Assembly (NCBI RefSeq): GCF_000016065.1
Contig: NC_009092.1
Location: forward strand, 4,030,001 to 4,094,000
Source of the DNA: Shewanella loihica PV-4
Lineage (GTDB): Bacteria > Pseudomonadota > Gammaproteobacteria > Enterobacterales > Shewanellaceae
Reading direction: 5' to 3'
Length of the DNA stretch: 64,000 bases
Shown: one piece after another, positions 55,430 to 64,000 of the stretch
Numbering within the stretch: position 1 is the stretch's first letter
Layout of the letters: each line of letters opens with the position of its first letter
Program-made: the position numbers and the translations under genes
Notes under the pieces: generated by a model
Told to the model about the DNA's origin: nothing
What the model saw: the letters and a program-made list of their open reading frames with translations, nothing else
Databases searched by the model: none

Positions 55430-57643
55430 CTACCAGTTTTTACCCAGGAAGAGGAAGACGGTATTTTCGCCATCATCTGTCCAGCCATAACCAATAGCCG
55501 CCGGTCCTATGGCGGTATCTGTCCCCAGATAGAGGCTGCCACCATAGATGAGATCATTCAGGCTGACGCTGTCGCGGATCGACCAGACGTTACCCGCCTC
55601 GAGACTGGCCCCCAGATAGAGGGGATAGTCAGTCATGCCCAGCACGTCCCGGCCCAAATCGTATTGATAGATAAAGGCGCCGAACACCTTATGGGGCCCG
55701 ACCAAGGCATTTCTGTGGTAGCCCGACAGGTTGAGGAAGCCGCCTAATTCTGAGACGTTGACGCTGAAGCCACGCTCCTTATCTACTGTCGCCAGCGAGG
55801 CCTTACCCACGAAGGCATGATTGCCGACACTCAGGGCGCCGCGCCAATCGGCCGTGATCTGGAATGAGGTATCGGACGGATCTTCCCCAAAAATTTCGGG
55901 CGAGTGCTCACGGCGATAGTACATGTTGACCGTGACGCGGTTACCCGAAGTCGGGAAGCTAATGCTGTCCAGGTCATCGAAGCCAAATTTCAGATAGGCG
56001 CCGTAGGAGCTAAAATCGGCACGGCCATCTAGAATGGCATTCTCTAGGTAGCCGGTGTCGCCCACCAGACCCAGTTCCACCAGCCCTTCCTTGACGTAGT
56101 TGAAGCCAATGCCCATCTCCGCGTGATACTTGACCTGATTGAGCTCCAAGAAAAAGTTGTTGCCCTCATACAGGGTCCAGTCTTTCTTCTCATAGCCCAC
56201 CTCGGCGCGAGTGAAATAGTTCTGGTCGGAATCCAGCGGCACATACAGCTCAGAGGAGAGCAGCTTCTCGTAGCCCAGACGCAGCTCGTTGCGCCACTCG
56301 CCGCCATAGGCGGTGATATCTGTCATGGTATAGGCCAGATCCAGCGCAACCGCCGTATGCAAGGCAAGATCGTCTTCCCAGCTGAAGCCGAGCTGGAAAT
56401 AGTTAGGCCCCCAGGACTTGGCCCGGGTCTGCAATATCAGTATCCGCCCCTCTTCGGTATCGACAAACTCGGCATTGACCCGCTCGAATTTATCCAAGGC
56501 GTAGACACTGTTGATCCCCTTCTCCAGCTTCGCCTTATCGACCACCTCACCCGGCTCTATGCCCAGGGTCTCTGCCAGCAGCTTCTCGCTCACCTTAGAG
56601 TTGTTGTCGAAACGTATGGCAACCACGGGGCGCGACAGGTTGTAGAGCCAGCCGATACTGGCTGCATCCTTGTGGGCCTGGTAGGCGGTGTATTGCTCGG
56701 GAGTCACGGCCAGTTGCTTGAGTCTGCCCAGCTGCTCAGTGACGGCCACCTCGCCCAAGCGATAGGCCTCGGGCATGATGGCAAAGTCTGTGGTGCTGAG
56801 CTCGCCCACCTCGGGGCGGATCAAAATATCTTGCTCCGTCAGCAGCTGTTTCTGCCGCTCGGTACTGGCATTGGTCAGCATGGTCGACAGCTGATTGAGT
56901 ACCGCCACCGTGCTCTCCAGCTGATCCCGCTTCACCAATGAGGAGCCGATATCCACGGCGATGACGATGTCGGCGCCCATGGCCTTGACCACATCCACAG
57001 GCATGTTGTTGGCGATACCGCCATCGACAATAATGCGTCCCTTATACTGGGCCGCCTGCAGCGCGCCAGGAACCGTAGCCGAGGCCTGCATGGCATCCAC
57101 CAGGCTGCCGCTGTCGATCACCACGGCGCCGCTGGTCTCAAGATCGGTCGCCACGGCGCGATAGGGAATCGGCAGTTCATCGAAGTGTTCGAACTTGTGT
57201 ACCAGATCCGTGGAGTGTTGCAGCAAGATAGACATAGACTGGCCGCGCAGCAGACCGTTAGGCACCTTCACCTCTTTGTCGCTGTAGCCGATATTGATAG
57301 GGATATTGAACCTGTCCCGCTGCTGCTTGCCGCGATAGCTGAGGGCGGCGCGGGGAATGGTATCCGAATAGCCGGCGTTCCAGTTGGAACCCATCATGAT
57401 CTCTTCAATCTCTTCGGCGCTATAGCCCAGAGCATACATGCCGCCCACATAGGCGCCTATGCTGGTCCCGGCAATGTAGTCGACGGGAATATGCTCCGCC
57501 TCCAGTGCCTTAAGCACGGCGATATGGGCCGCCCCCTTGGCACCGCCACCGCTAAGCGCCAGACCTATCTTGGGGCGTTCTTCGCTCAGGGCTGGGGCTG
57601 AGAGGCTCGCCAGCAGCAAAGAGAATAGAAAAGGTTTCATCAT
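55430..57643 (-). CDS. PlpD-like patatin autotransporter (type Vd secretion)
   Basis: 737 residues from ATG at 57643; an in-frame TTG at 57676 lies at the predicted transcript start and is rejected. Signal peptide FLFSLLLASLSAPALS, then a patatin domain (~residues 20-310): oxyanion GGGAKG, nucleophile GTSIG, and catalytic Asp in DGGIANNMP. A POTRA-like segment follows (~320-400, NNSKVSEKLLAETLGIEPGEVVDKAKLEKGINSVYALDKFERV), then a ~340-residue beta-barrel ending in aromatic NW. The order patatin-POTRA-barrel is the type Vd plan of PlpD. It should display or release a phospholipase A on the cell surface. Confidence 0.88.
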   Translation of the reverse strand: MMKPFLFSLLLASLSAPALSEERPKIGLALSGGGAKGAAHIAVLKALEAEHIPVDYIAGTSIGAYVGGMYALGYSAEEIEEIMMGSNWNAGYSDTIPRAALSYRGKQQRDRFNIPINIGYSDKEVKVPNGLLRGQSMSILLQHSTDLVHKFEHFDELPIPYRAVATDLETSGAVVIDSGSLVDAMQASATVPGALQAAQYKGRIIVDGGIANNMPVDVVKAMGADIVIAVDIGSSLVKRDQLESTVAVLNQLSTMLTNASTERQKQLLTEQDILIRPEVGELSTTDFAIMPEAYRLGEVAVTEQLGRLKQLAVTPEQYTAYQAHKDAASIGWLYNLSRPVVAIRFDNNSKVSEKLLAETLGIEPGEVVDKAKLEKGINSVYALDKFERVNAEFVDTEEGRILILQTRAKSWGPNYFQLGFSWEDDLALHTAVALDLAYTMTDITAYGGEWRNELRLGYEKLLSSELYVPLDSDQNYFTRAEVGYEKKDWTLYEGNNFFLELNQVKYHAEMGIGFNYVKEGLVELGLVGDTGYLENAILDGRADFSSYGAYLKFGFDDLDSISFPTSGNRVTVNMYYRREHSPEIFGEDPSDTSFQITADWRGALSVGNHAFVGKASLATVDKERGFSVNVSELGGFLNLSGYHRNALVGPHKVFGAFIYQYDLGRDVLGMTDYPLYLGASLEAGNVWSIRDSVSLNDLIYGGSLYLGTDTAIGPAAIGYGWTDDGENTVFLFLGKNW

Positions 57644-57679
57644 CGGCGGTGCTTCTTCCTTTGAAAAGAGGGACAAGAT

Positions 57680-57709
57680 ATTCTAGCAAACCTTTTAAAA
57701 AACAAGAAA
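57680..57709 (-). promoter_or_regulatory. Promoter of the PlpD-like gene
   Basis: On the minus strand: TTTCTT (57709-57704, a weak -35), 18 bases, TAGAAT (57685-57680). The predicted start is near 57673, which decides the choice of ATG at 57643 as start codon. Confidence 0.5.
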
Positions 57710-57738
57710 GTTTGCACTATCACGCGATGAAAATGCCG

Positions 57739-60700
57739 CTACTGAGACTTAATGTAGAGGTATTTCTCAAACTCATCTATGGTCATCGGCTTGGCAAAAT
57801 AGTAGCCCTGAATGATGTAACAACCACGGCTAAAGACCTGCTCTAACTGCTCCTGGGTCTCCACCCCTTCAGCCACCACCTTGAGCTTAAGGTTACGGGC
57901 CAGCTCTATGATACTGCTGGCGATCGCCTGATCCGCCTCGTTAGTGGCGATATCGATCAGGAAGGAGCGGTCGATCTTCAGCGTGCTGACATCGAAGCTG
58001 CGCAGATAGGCGAGCGACGAGTAGCCGGTACCGAAATCGTCGATCGCGACCTCTATGCCGATCTCCCGTAGCGCCTTAAGGTGATCTTTGGCCACATGCA
58101 GCTCTTTCATCAAGACGCCCTCGGTGATCTCCAGCCCCAGCATCTTAGCCGGCATGCCAGACTCCTTGAGCGCCTGCTGCACATCTTGAATAAAGTCGGG
58201 TTGCCTGAAGTGCACCGCAGAGACGTTGACCGACAGTTTCAACTCGTCGCCGAAATGTTCGGCCCACTTGGCGCCCTGCAGACAGGCCTGCTTTATCACC
58301 CAACGGTCGATTTCTATGATCAGGCCGCATGACTCCGCCACCCGGATAAAGATATCGGGACGGATATAACCTTCCTTGGGGTGATGCCAGCGCAGCAGCG
58401 CCTCCATGCCCACCACCTTGTCGTCCTTGAGGATATCGATCTGCGGCTGGAAGTAGAGCTCAAACTCCTGCCTGTCCATCGCCTTACGCAGCTCGGCCTC
58501 TAACTTGAGGTGATACAGGGCCTCGGCGTTACGCTCGGCCGAGAAGTATTGGAAGTTACCGCGCCCCTCTTCCTTGGCGTGATACATGGCCTGATCGGCG
58601 TTCTTGATCAACACCTCGGGCTGTTTGGCATCATCCGGCCATAGACTGACCCCGATACTGGTGGAGATGAAGAACTCACGACCGTAGAGCTCGAAGGGCT
58701 TCTCTATCTGGCGGATCAGCGCCTCACACAGATGGTTAACCTCGTCGATATCCACCATGTCGCGCATCAAAATCACAAACTCATCGCCCCCGAAGCGGCA
58801 GAGGGTGTGGTTTTCACTCACGCAGGATTGCAGGCGGCTGGCGGCCTCCACCAGCAGGGCGTCGCCCATGCTGTGGCCGTAGGAGTCGTTGACGTTCTTG
58901 AAGCGATCCAGGTCAAGGAAGATCAGCGCCAGCTTATCTTCGGTCTGCTCGGCGCGGTGGATACACTTGGCCAGGCGCGCGGCGAACAGGGAACGGTTGG
59001 GCAAACCGGTCAGCACGTCATAGTTGGCCAGACGGCGCAGGTCCGCCTCGGTCTGCTTACGCTCAGTGATATCGGAGAACACCGCCACATAATGACTGAT
59101 GTTGCCGCGATCATCTTTCATGGTGGACAGGTTCAGCCACACGGGGCAGATCAGCCCCTCGGCGCACTGAAACTCGTGCTCGCCGGTCCAGGTGATGCCC
59201 TGCTCCAGCAGGATGTTGATCTCATCGCTCCTGTCTTCGCTGCTGTGAACCAGCTGGGCAAAGTATCTGTCGATAAGATCATCGGCGCTCATCCCCAGAA
59301 TCGACTGGGCCGCCTTATTCGAGACCCTCACCCGCTCATCGGCGTCTAAGATCAGCACCCCTTCCGAGGTGTTGGCAAACGCCTGAGCCAGCAGCTTAAC
59401 GTCATCTTCCAGCATTCGCTGCGTAGTAATGTCGGTGTAGATACCGGCGACCTTCTTCACTCGGCCGCTAACGGGATCGAACTCCAATGCACGGCCGCGT
59501 ACCCGGGTCCAGCCCCAAGACTCGTCGGGACGGCGGTAACGATAATCCACATCCAACCTGTCATCCTGCTTCGAGAGCAGGCGTTTCCAGGCGGTAAATA
59601 CCTTTTCCTGGTCATCGGCGTAGATGGGGAACTCATCCATCTTAAGCTCGAAGGCATCGCCCCTGTCGGGGAAATAGCCCCCACGGTTTTCCAGCAGGAA
59701 GGTTTCGCTCTCGCTGTGCCACTCCCACAGCTCTGAATCACTGCCCCGCAGCGATTGCCGCAGCCTGTCCTCGCTCTCCTTGAGCTTCTTGTTGACCCGT
59801 CTGAAGGCACCTATCTGTTTCTGACGCAGCAGCAGGAAGTAGAGCCCCACCAGCAAGAGCGAAAGCAGTAGCAAGCCTCTGAACCAGTCGTAGTTCCACC
59901 AGTAGTCTTCGACCACGAAGCTGAACGAATAGGGAGTCTGCGACCAGACGCCGTTTTGCTCGCTGAGAATGTCTAAGGTGTAGTGGCCATCCTTGAGGCC
60001 CGAGACGTTGACCTGGGACTGGCCCATCAGCTGTAAGTACTTGCTCTCCTCGGACGCCTTGCCGCGGCGCAGACGATACTGCAGCTGAAACGGAATATCG
60101 GTCAGATAGTCGAGGCTGGTCAGCTGGAAACTGATCAGGCGCGCGCCGGGTTTTATCAGCATGCCCGCCTCGGGCACCAGCTTGGTCTCCGTGTTGTCCT
60201 CGTAGAATACGGAGACAGATTCCATCATGATGCCATCTTCCGCCAGGCGGTTACGCATCTGGGGCACATCCACCAAGGCCACGCCGTCGGGGCTACCGAC
60301 ATAGAGGCCGACGCCTGGCTCATAAAAGGCGGCGCCATCGTTGAGCTCGTGACTGATCAGTCCGTCCTGCTTCTCGATAACCGTGATCCCGCCGGTGGTG
60401 AGATCTTGCCTCACCAAGGAGTTGGCACAGCCCAGCACCCGATAGCCCGGCAACTGCTCGATGAAATAGACGGAGCTACACTCCACCTGCCAGTTGTCTG
60501 TGAGAAAATAGGTCAGGCCCGTCTTGGGGTGATACTCCACCAGCCCCTTGGGCGAGGTACCGAGCCAGAGCACGCCCGAATCCACCTCATTGATATAGCT
60601 GACGTCGACTGAGATGTTGTCGTCGGCGAACAGGTCGATGCGGGAATAGAAGAGCCCCTTGCTATCGATATAGCCGAACAGATTCTCGCCGCCGATCCAT

Positions 60701-62193
60701 AGCTTGCCGTCGGCCGCCCGGTAGATAGAGCGCAGCGGGATCTGATGCAGGGTACCGTCGACGCCTTTGACCTGCATGCGAGTCGGCTCCAGGCTCCCCT
60801 TGTCCCAGTAGAACAGGCCTGTGGCGGTGACGAACCACCAGCGCGAGGTGATCAGAGGATCCTTGTAGCTGAAGTAGATCATCTTATTTTCGAGCGAGGT
60901 GCGCCCACCGCTGATCTCGGCGAAACGCATGGTCTTGCGCGCCTGCTTGTCGTAGATGAACAGGCCATTGGTGGTGCCCAGCAGCAGACGCTGCTTGTCG
61001 AACGCGCTAACTGTGTAGACGCTGTCGTTGACCTCCATCTCATCGGGCAGGTAGGTCTCACTCTTCTTGGCGTCGCGATCGACCTCGATAAGCCCCTTGT
61101 CTGTGCCCAACCACAGCTTATTTTGCTCGGCAAAGATACCCCAAATCATCTCGTTGCTAATCTGATAAGGGGCGTTGCGTGTAAAGTTGTCCAGCACGAA
61201 ATCGGGATCGTCGGCGATGATCGCCAGGCCATCACCCGAGCCACCGACCCAGACCAGGTCGTTGTCGTCCACCGCCAGGTCATAGATGTAGTCGAGATCC
61301 GCCGCCAGTTTCAGTTCATTGCTAAAGTGCTTTATCTCAAGGGTGTCCGGGTGCCACTTGATCAGCCCCTCGCGCCCCGACAGCCACAGAAAGCCGAGCT
61401 TATCCTGGGCCATCTGGGTCACGTAGAAGGGGATCTGCTCTACCTTCTCCAGGGTTAACGAATCCGGGTAGACACGATACAGGCCGTTGCTCGAGCCCAG
61501 CCACAAACGCCCCGCCCTGTCTTCGAACAGGTTCTTTATCTGGCCCTGCTCTTCGGTCCAAGGGAAGATGCCTCTGAGCATCCCCAGGCTGTCTCTAAGC
61601 TGCAGCTCATAGCTCTTACCAACGATCAGCTGGGCATCGCCAAATTGCGACAGCACAAACCAGGGCATATCCGGGTCGCTCGGCAAGGCACTGATAAAGG
61701 TGAGCGTCATCGCCTTATAATCGAGTCGGTACAGCTCGCCGACATAGCTGAGCAGCACATAGCTACCATCTTTCTGGCGGGTGACCGCCTGCAGCCCGCT
61801 GGGATGAAACTCGGGAAACAGCTTGTCGCTGCCCAGCTGGACAAACTCATCTTTGACTATGTCATACAGGTAGGTGTTGGCATAACTGCTGACCAGCAGA
61901 TGTTGCTTACTCAGGGATTCGGTGAGATAGATATATTCGTCGGAGAGGCGGATATGGTTGGCGTCTTTATCGATACGCCGCGCCTTGGTATCGCTGATGC
62001 GGTACAGCCCCTGCTCAGTGGAGAGCCAGGTATAGCCATACTCATCGAAGCTGATGTCGTTTACCGTGGCATTGTTGAGGCCGTCCCGCGCGCTAAAGAC
62101 CCTCTGTACCAGATCGCCCGCTATACTTGGCGCGGTAAAGCCAATCATGAAAAGCAAACAGCCTAGTAAGCGTAACGCCTGGGTAAAACTCAT
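57739..62193 (-). CDS. Propeller-Y_Y_Y-PAS-GGDEF-EAL membrane signalling protein
   Basis: 1484 residues from ATG at 62193, with GGGA seven bases upstream; an ATG at 62205 is also possible. Signal peptide (ALRLLGCLLFMIGFTAPSIA), then a two-component-type beta-propeller of repeated WLGTDKGLI/WLGSSNGLYR-like units (~25-650), a Y_Y_Y domain (~660-760), one membrane helix (~771-791), at least two PAS domains, GGDEF (RFGGDEF, ~residue 1134, no I-site) and EAL (EALLRW, ~residue 1263, with all catalytic motifs). A periplasmic ligand is sensed and converted into c-di-GMP turnover, probably hydrolysis. Confidence 0.92.
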   Translation of the reverse strand: MSFTQALRLLGCLLFMIGFTAPSIAGDLVQRVFSARDGLNNATVNDISFDEYGYTWLSTEQGLYRISDTKARRIDKDANHIRLSDEYIYLTESLSKQHLLVSSYANTYLYDIVKDEFVQLGSDKLFPEFHPSGLQAVTRQKDGSYVLLSYVGELYRLDYKAMTLTFISALPSDPDMPWFVLSQFGDAQLIVGKSYELQLRDSLGMLRGIFPWTEEQGQIKNLFEDRAGRLWLGSSNGLYRVYPDSLTLEKVEQIPFYVTQMAQDKLGFLWLSGREGLIKWHPDTLEIKHFSNELKLAADLDYIYDLAVDDNDLVWVGGSGDGLAIIADDPDFVLDNFTRNAPYQISNEMIWGIFAEQNKLWLGTDKGLIEVDRDAKKSETYLPDEMEVNDSVYTVSAFDKQRLLLGTTNGLFIYDKQARKTMRFAEISGGRTSLENKMIYFSYKDPLITSRWWFVTATGLFYWDKGSLEPTRMQVKGVDGTLHQIPLRSIYRAADGKLWIGGENLFGYIDSKGLFYSRIDLFADDNISVDVSYINEVDSGVLWLGTSPKGLVEYHPKTGLTYFLTDNWQVECSSVYFIEQLPGYRVLGCANSLVRQDLTTGGITVIEKQDGLISHELNDGAAFYEPGVGLYVGSPDGVALVDVPQMRNRLAEDGIMMESVSVFYEDNTETKLVPEAGMLIKPGARLISFQLTSLDYLTDIPFQLQYRLRRGKASEESKYLQLMGQSQVNVSGLKDGHYTLDILSEQNGVWSQTPYSFSFVVEDYWWNYDWFRGLLLLSLLLVGLYFLLLRQKQIGAFRRVNKKLKESEDRLRQSLRGSDSELWEWHSESETFLLENRGGYFPDRGDAFELKMDEFPIYADDQEKVFTAWKRLLSKQDDRLDVDYRYRRPDESWGWTRVRGRALEFDPVSGRVKKVAGIYTDITTQRMLEDDVKLLAQAFANTSEGVLILDADERVRVSNKAAQSILGMSADDLIDRYFAQLVHSSEDRSDEINILLEQGITWTGEHEFQCAEGLICPVWLNLSTMKDDRGNISHYVAVFSDITERKQTEADLRRLANYDVLTGLPNRSLFAARLAKCIHRAEQTEDKLALIFLDLDRFKNVNDSYGHSMGDALLVEAASRLQSCVSENHTLCRFGGDEFVILMRDMVDIDEVNHLCEALIRQIEKPFELYGREFFISTSIGVSLWPDDAKQPEVLIKNADQAMYHAKEEGRGNFQYFSAERNAEALYHLKLEAELRKAMDRQEFELYFQPQIDILKDDKVVGMEALLRWHHPKEGYIRPDIFIRVAESCGLIIEIDRWVIKQACLQGAKWAEHFGDELKLSVNVSAVHFRQPDFIQDVQQALKESGMPAKMLGLEITEGVLMKELHVAKDHLKALREIGIEVAIDDFGTGYSSLAYLRSFDVSTLKIDRSFLIDIATNEADQAIASSIIELARNLKLKVVAEGVETQEQLEQVFSRGCYIIQGYYFAKPMTIDEFEKYLYIKSQ

Positions 62194-62290
62194 AGAGGAT
62201 CCCATCTCAGACAGACAGCACAACGGGGTTGGGGCATAGCGCGAGAAACTTATTATTGTTACAAAAATATAATATATAAGTTAGCCAGCC

Positions 62291-62319
62291 AAAAAAAAAG
62301 CGCTCAATGAGCGCTTTTT
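62291..62319 (-). terminator. Intrinsic terminator downstream of lpdA
   Basis: AGCGCTCA and TGAGCGCT arms. The minus-strand transcript ends in nine T (A run at 62291-62299). Confidence 0.92.
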
Positions 62320-62335
62320 CGGATTTCAGAAGCAA

Positions 62336-63763
62336 TTACTTTTTCTTCTTTGCCTTAGGGTTAGGCAAATCGGTAATTGAACCTTCGTAGATCTCAGCCG
62401 CTAGACCAACAGACTCATGCAGTGTTGGGTGAGCGTGGATGGTCAATGCCAGATCTTCGGCATCACAACCCATCTCGATAGCCAGACCGATCTCACCCAG
62501 CAGCTCGCCACCATTAACACCCACGATAGCACCACCGATCACGCGATGAGTTTCCTTATCGAAGATCAGCTTAGTCATACCCTCTGAGCAATCAGAGGCG
62601 ATTGCACGACCACTCGCCGCCCATGGGAAGCTTGCTGTCTCGTAAGCGATGCCTTGCTCTTTAGCTTCTTTCTCGGTCAGACCAACCCAAGCCACTTCAG
62701 GATCTGTGTAGGCGATTGATGGGATCACCTTAGGATCGAAGTAGTGCTTCATGCCAGCAATCACCTCGGCAGCGACGTGGCCTTCATGCACACCTTTGTG
62801 TGCCAGCATAGGCTGACCCACGATGTCACCGATAGCATAGATGTGTGGCACGTTGGTGCGCATCTGCTTGTCGACATTGATGAAACCGCGCTCATCGATG
62901 TTTACGCCAGCCTTGTCGGCGTCGATCAGCTTGCCATTAGGTGTACGGCCAATAGCCACCAATACTGCGTCGTAACGCACTGGCTCGGTCGGTGCCTTCT
63001 TGCCTTCCATAGAGACATAGATACCGTCTTCTTTCGCTTCAACGGCAGTCACCTTGGTCTCAAGGATCAGGTTGAACTTGTTCTTGATCTTCTTGGTGTA
63101 GACGCGAACGATATCTTTATCGGCAGCAGGGATAACCTGGTCGAACATCTCAACCACGTCGATTTCACTACCCAGTGATGAGTAAACGGTACCCATCTCA
63201 AGACCGATAATACCGCCGCCCATGACCAGCAGCTTGCCAGGCACTTCTTTCAGCTCAAGCGCATCGGTCGAATCCCAGATGCGTGGATCTTCATGAGGAA
63301 TGAAAGGCAGTTGAATTGGACGAGAACCCGCAGCGATGATCGCTTGCTCGAAGTGAACCACTTTCACGCCGTCTTCGCCGGCAACTTCGATGGTGTTAGG
63401 ACCGGTGAACTTACCCAGGCCGTTAACCACGTTCACTTTACGCATCTTAGACATGCCGCCAAGACCGCCGGTCAGCTGGCTGATAACACTCTGCTTAAAC
63501 TCACGTAGCTTATCGAGATCGATCTGTGGCTCGCCAAATACCACACCGTGGTTTGAGATGGCCTTAGCTTCTTCGATCACCTTTGAAACGTGCAGCAGTG
63601 CCTTAGATGGGATACAACCCACGTTCAGACACACACCACCTAGGGTGCTGAAACGTTCTACGATAACAGTCTCCAGGCCTAAGTCGGCAGCACGGAATGC
63701 TGCTGAATAACCTGCAGGGCCTGCACCTAAAACCACTACCTGAGTTTTGATTTCGTTACTCAT
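62336..63763 (-). CDS. lpdA: Dihydrolipoamide dehydrogenase (E3)
   Basis: 475 residues behind GAGG. It reoxidises dihydrolipoamide in the pyruvate and 2-oxoglutarate dehydrogenase complexes. FAD-binding VVLGAGPAGYSAAF, redox-active disulfide in GGVCLNVGCIPSKALL, NAD-binding GGGIIGLEMGTVYSSLG, and the C-terminal His-Glu pair in HAHPTLHE are intact. It follows aceF but with a terminator between, so it has its own promoter. Confidence 0.97.
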   Translation of the reverse strand: MSNEIKTQVVVLGAGPAGYSAAFRAADLGLETVIVERFSTLGGVCLNVGCIPSKALLHVSKVIEEAKAISNHGVVFGEPQIDLDKLREFKQSVISQLTGGLGGMSKMRKVNVVNGLGKFTGPNTIEVAGEDGVKVVHFEQAIIAAGSRPIQLPFIPHEDPRIWDSTDALELKEVPGKLLVMGGGIIGLEMGTVYSSLGSEIDVVEMFDQVIPAADKDIVRVYTKKIKNKFNLILETKVTAVEAKEDGIYVSMEGKKAPTEPVRYDAVLVAIGRTPNGKLIDADKAGVNIDERGFINVDKQMRTNVPHIYAIGDIVGQPMLAHKGVHEGHVAAEVIAGMKHYFDPKVIPSIAYTDPEVAWVGLTEKEAKEQGIAYETASFPWAASGRAIASDCSEGMTKLIFDKETHRVIGGAIVGVNGGELLGEIGLAIEMGCDAEDLALTIHAHPTLHESVGLAAEIYEGSITDLPNPKAKKKK

Positions 63764-63880
63764 GTTTTCCTCTATTCTTTCTCATTGTGTTGGGAGGAAT
63801 TCCGGCCCAACCCATTATGACGCCAGCTTTTTGAACGTTAGTTCTTGTAAGGTGGCCGCATTTTAACCTTTCAAGGAGTT

Positions 63881-63911
63881 AAACAAAAGGCTACTCATGG
63901 TGAGTAGCCTT
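63881..63911 (-). terminator. Terminator between aceF and lpdA
   Basis: AAGGCTACTCA and TGAGTAGCCTT arms around TGG. On the minus strand it is followed by TTGTTT. It partly separates aceF from lpdA transcription. Confidence 0.85.
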
Positions 63912-63916
63912 CATCA

Positions 63917-64000
63917 TTACAAAATAAGTGTGCGTATGTCGGACAGCATACTTGACAGGGTCACGCTGAAGCGTGCCGCCATGGCGCCGTCGATCACACG
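63917..64000 (-). CDS. aceF: Pyruvate dehydrogenase E2 component, last 27 codons (truncated by window end)
   Basis: Minus-strand frame open from the window end to TAA at 63917-63919. The visible residues start RVIDGAMAARF and end LSDIRTLIL, matching the C terminus of dihydrolipoamide acetyltransferase (typical RVIDGA...LSDIRRL.L ending). Identification rests on this short tail plus the following lpdA gene. Confidence 0.85.
   Translation of the reverse strand, partial: RVIDGAMAARFSVTLSSMLSDIRTLIL

Noticed and set aside
57644..57676. TTG-initiated N-terminal extension of the PlpD-like protein
   Set aside because: The predicted transcript start is near 57673, and the extension would put charged residues before the signal peptide.

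Overview
The window reads as chromosomal DNA of a marine gammaproteobacterium of the genus Shewanella. The evidence is the gene families and their order (aceF-lpdA, a propeller GGDEF-EAL protein, M13 peptidase, acnB, rsd/hemE, purD/purH beside a MerR-permease pair), the rather high G+C coding style, and a nosRZDFYL cluster, which only a few Shewanella carry (a denitrifying, S. loihica-like strain would fit). The genus is inferred from family knowledge; no database search was run. Nearly every base is ordinary, intact single-copy gene content: I saw no insertion sequence, prophage, CRISPR array, tRNA or rRNA, and no clearly broken gene.

Layout. 1-10.2 kb: end of a diguanylate cyclase, hemB, a membrane protein, ubiA, uvrD, an NfeD-slipin-slipin membrane operon, and a Tsx-like nucleoside channel facing uridine phosphorylase. 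10.6-15.8 kb: YdcH-like protein, ornithine/lysine decarboxylase, a periplasmic protein, MscS channel, a radical SAM protein, a small protein of unknown function and an ElaA-type acetyltransferase. 16-24.7 kb: a monoheme cytochrome c followed by nosR, nosZ, nosD, nosF, nosY, nosL, a complete nitrous oxide respiration locus. The cytochrome and nosR each have an FNR/DNR-type site, and both sites sit at the same distance from a -10 element. 24.8-28.5 kb: EmrAB-like efflux pair and divergent LysR regulator. 28.6-36 kb: YebC/YeeN regulator, DUF4382 lipoprotein, a Cys-rich ArsP/DUF318 permease under a ZntR-like MerR regulator with a textbook MerR promoter, purH and purD.

36.3-47.2 kb is the most accessory-looking part: a 1000-residue lipoprotein made of about nine degenerate repeats, a short-chain dehydrogenase, a PAS-GGDEF-EAL protein, two tandem Spondin_N-domain secreted proteins and an OmpR-type two-component system. 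47.3-64 kb: hemE, a candidate small RNA, rsd, acnB, a sugar-phosphate phosphatase, an M13 metallopeptidase lipoprotein, a PlpD-like type Vd autotransporter phospholipase, a very large propeller-PAS-GGDEF-EAL sensor, lpdA and the last codons of aceF.

How it works together. The nos genes reduce N2O in the periplasm (NosZ), with NosR as the membrane electron/activation partner, NosDFY and NosL for copper-sulfur centre assembly, and possibly the upstream cytochrome as electron carrier. hemB and hemE supply haem to such a cytochrome-rich cell. Three large c-di-GMP proteins, the repeat lipoprotein, the spondin proteins and the autotransporter point to surface and attachment functions. The best candidates for undescribed biology are the unannotated transcription unit between hemE and rsd (promoter, two hairpins, intrinsic terminator, no reading frame), the Cys-pair-rich permease loop with its modified ZntR-like sensor, and the spondin/two-component locus.
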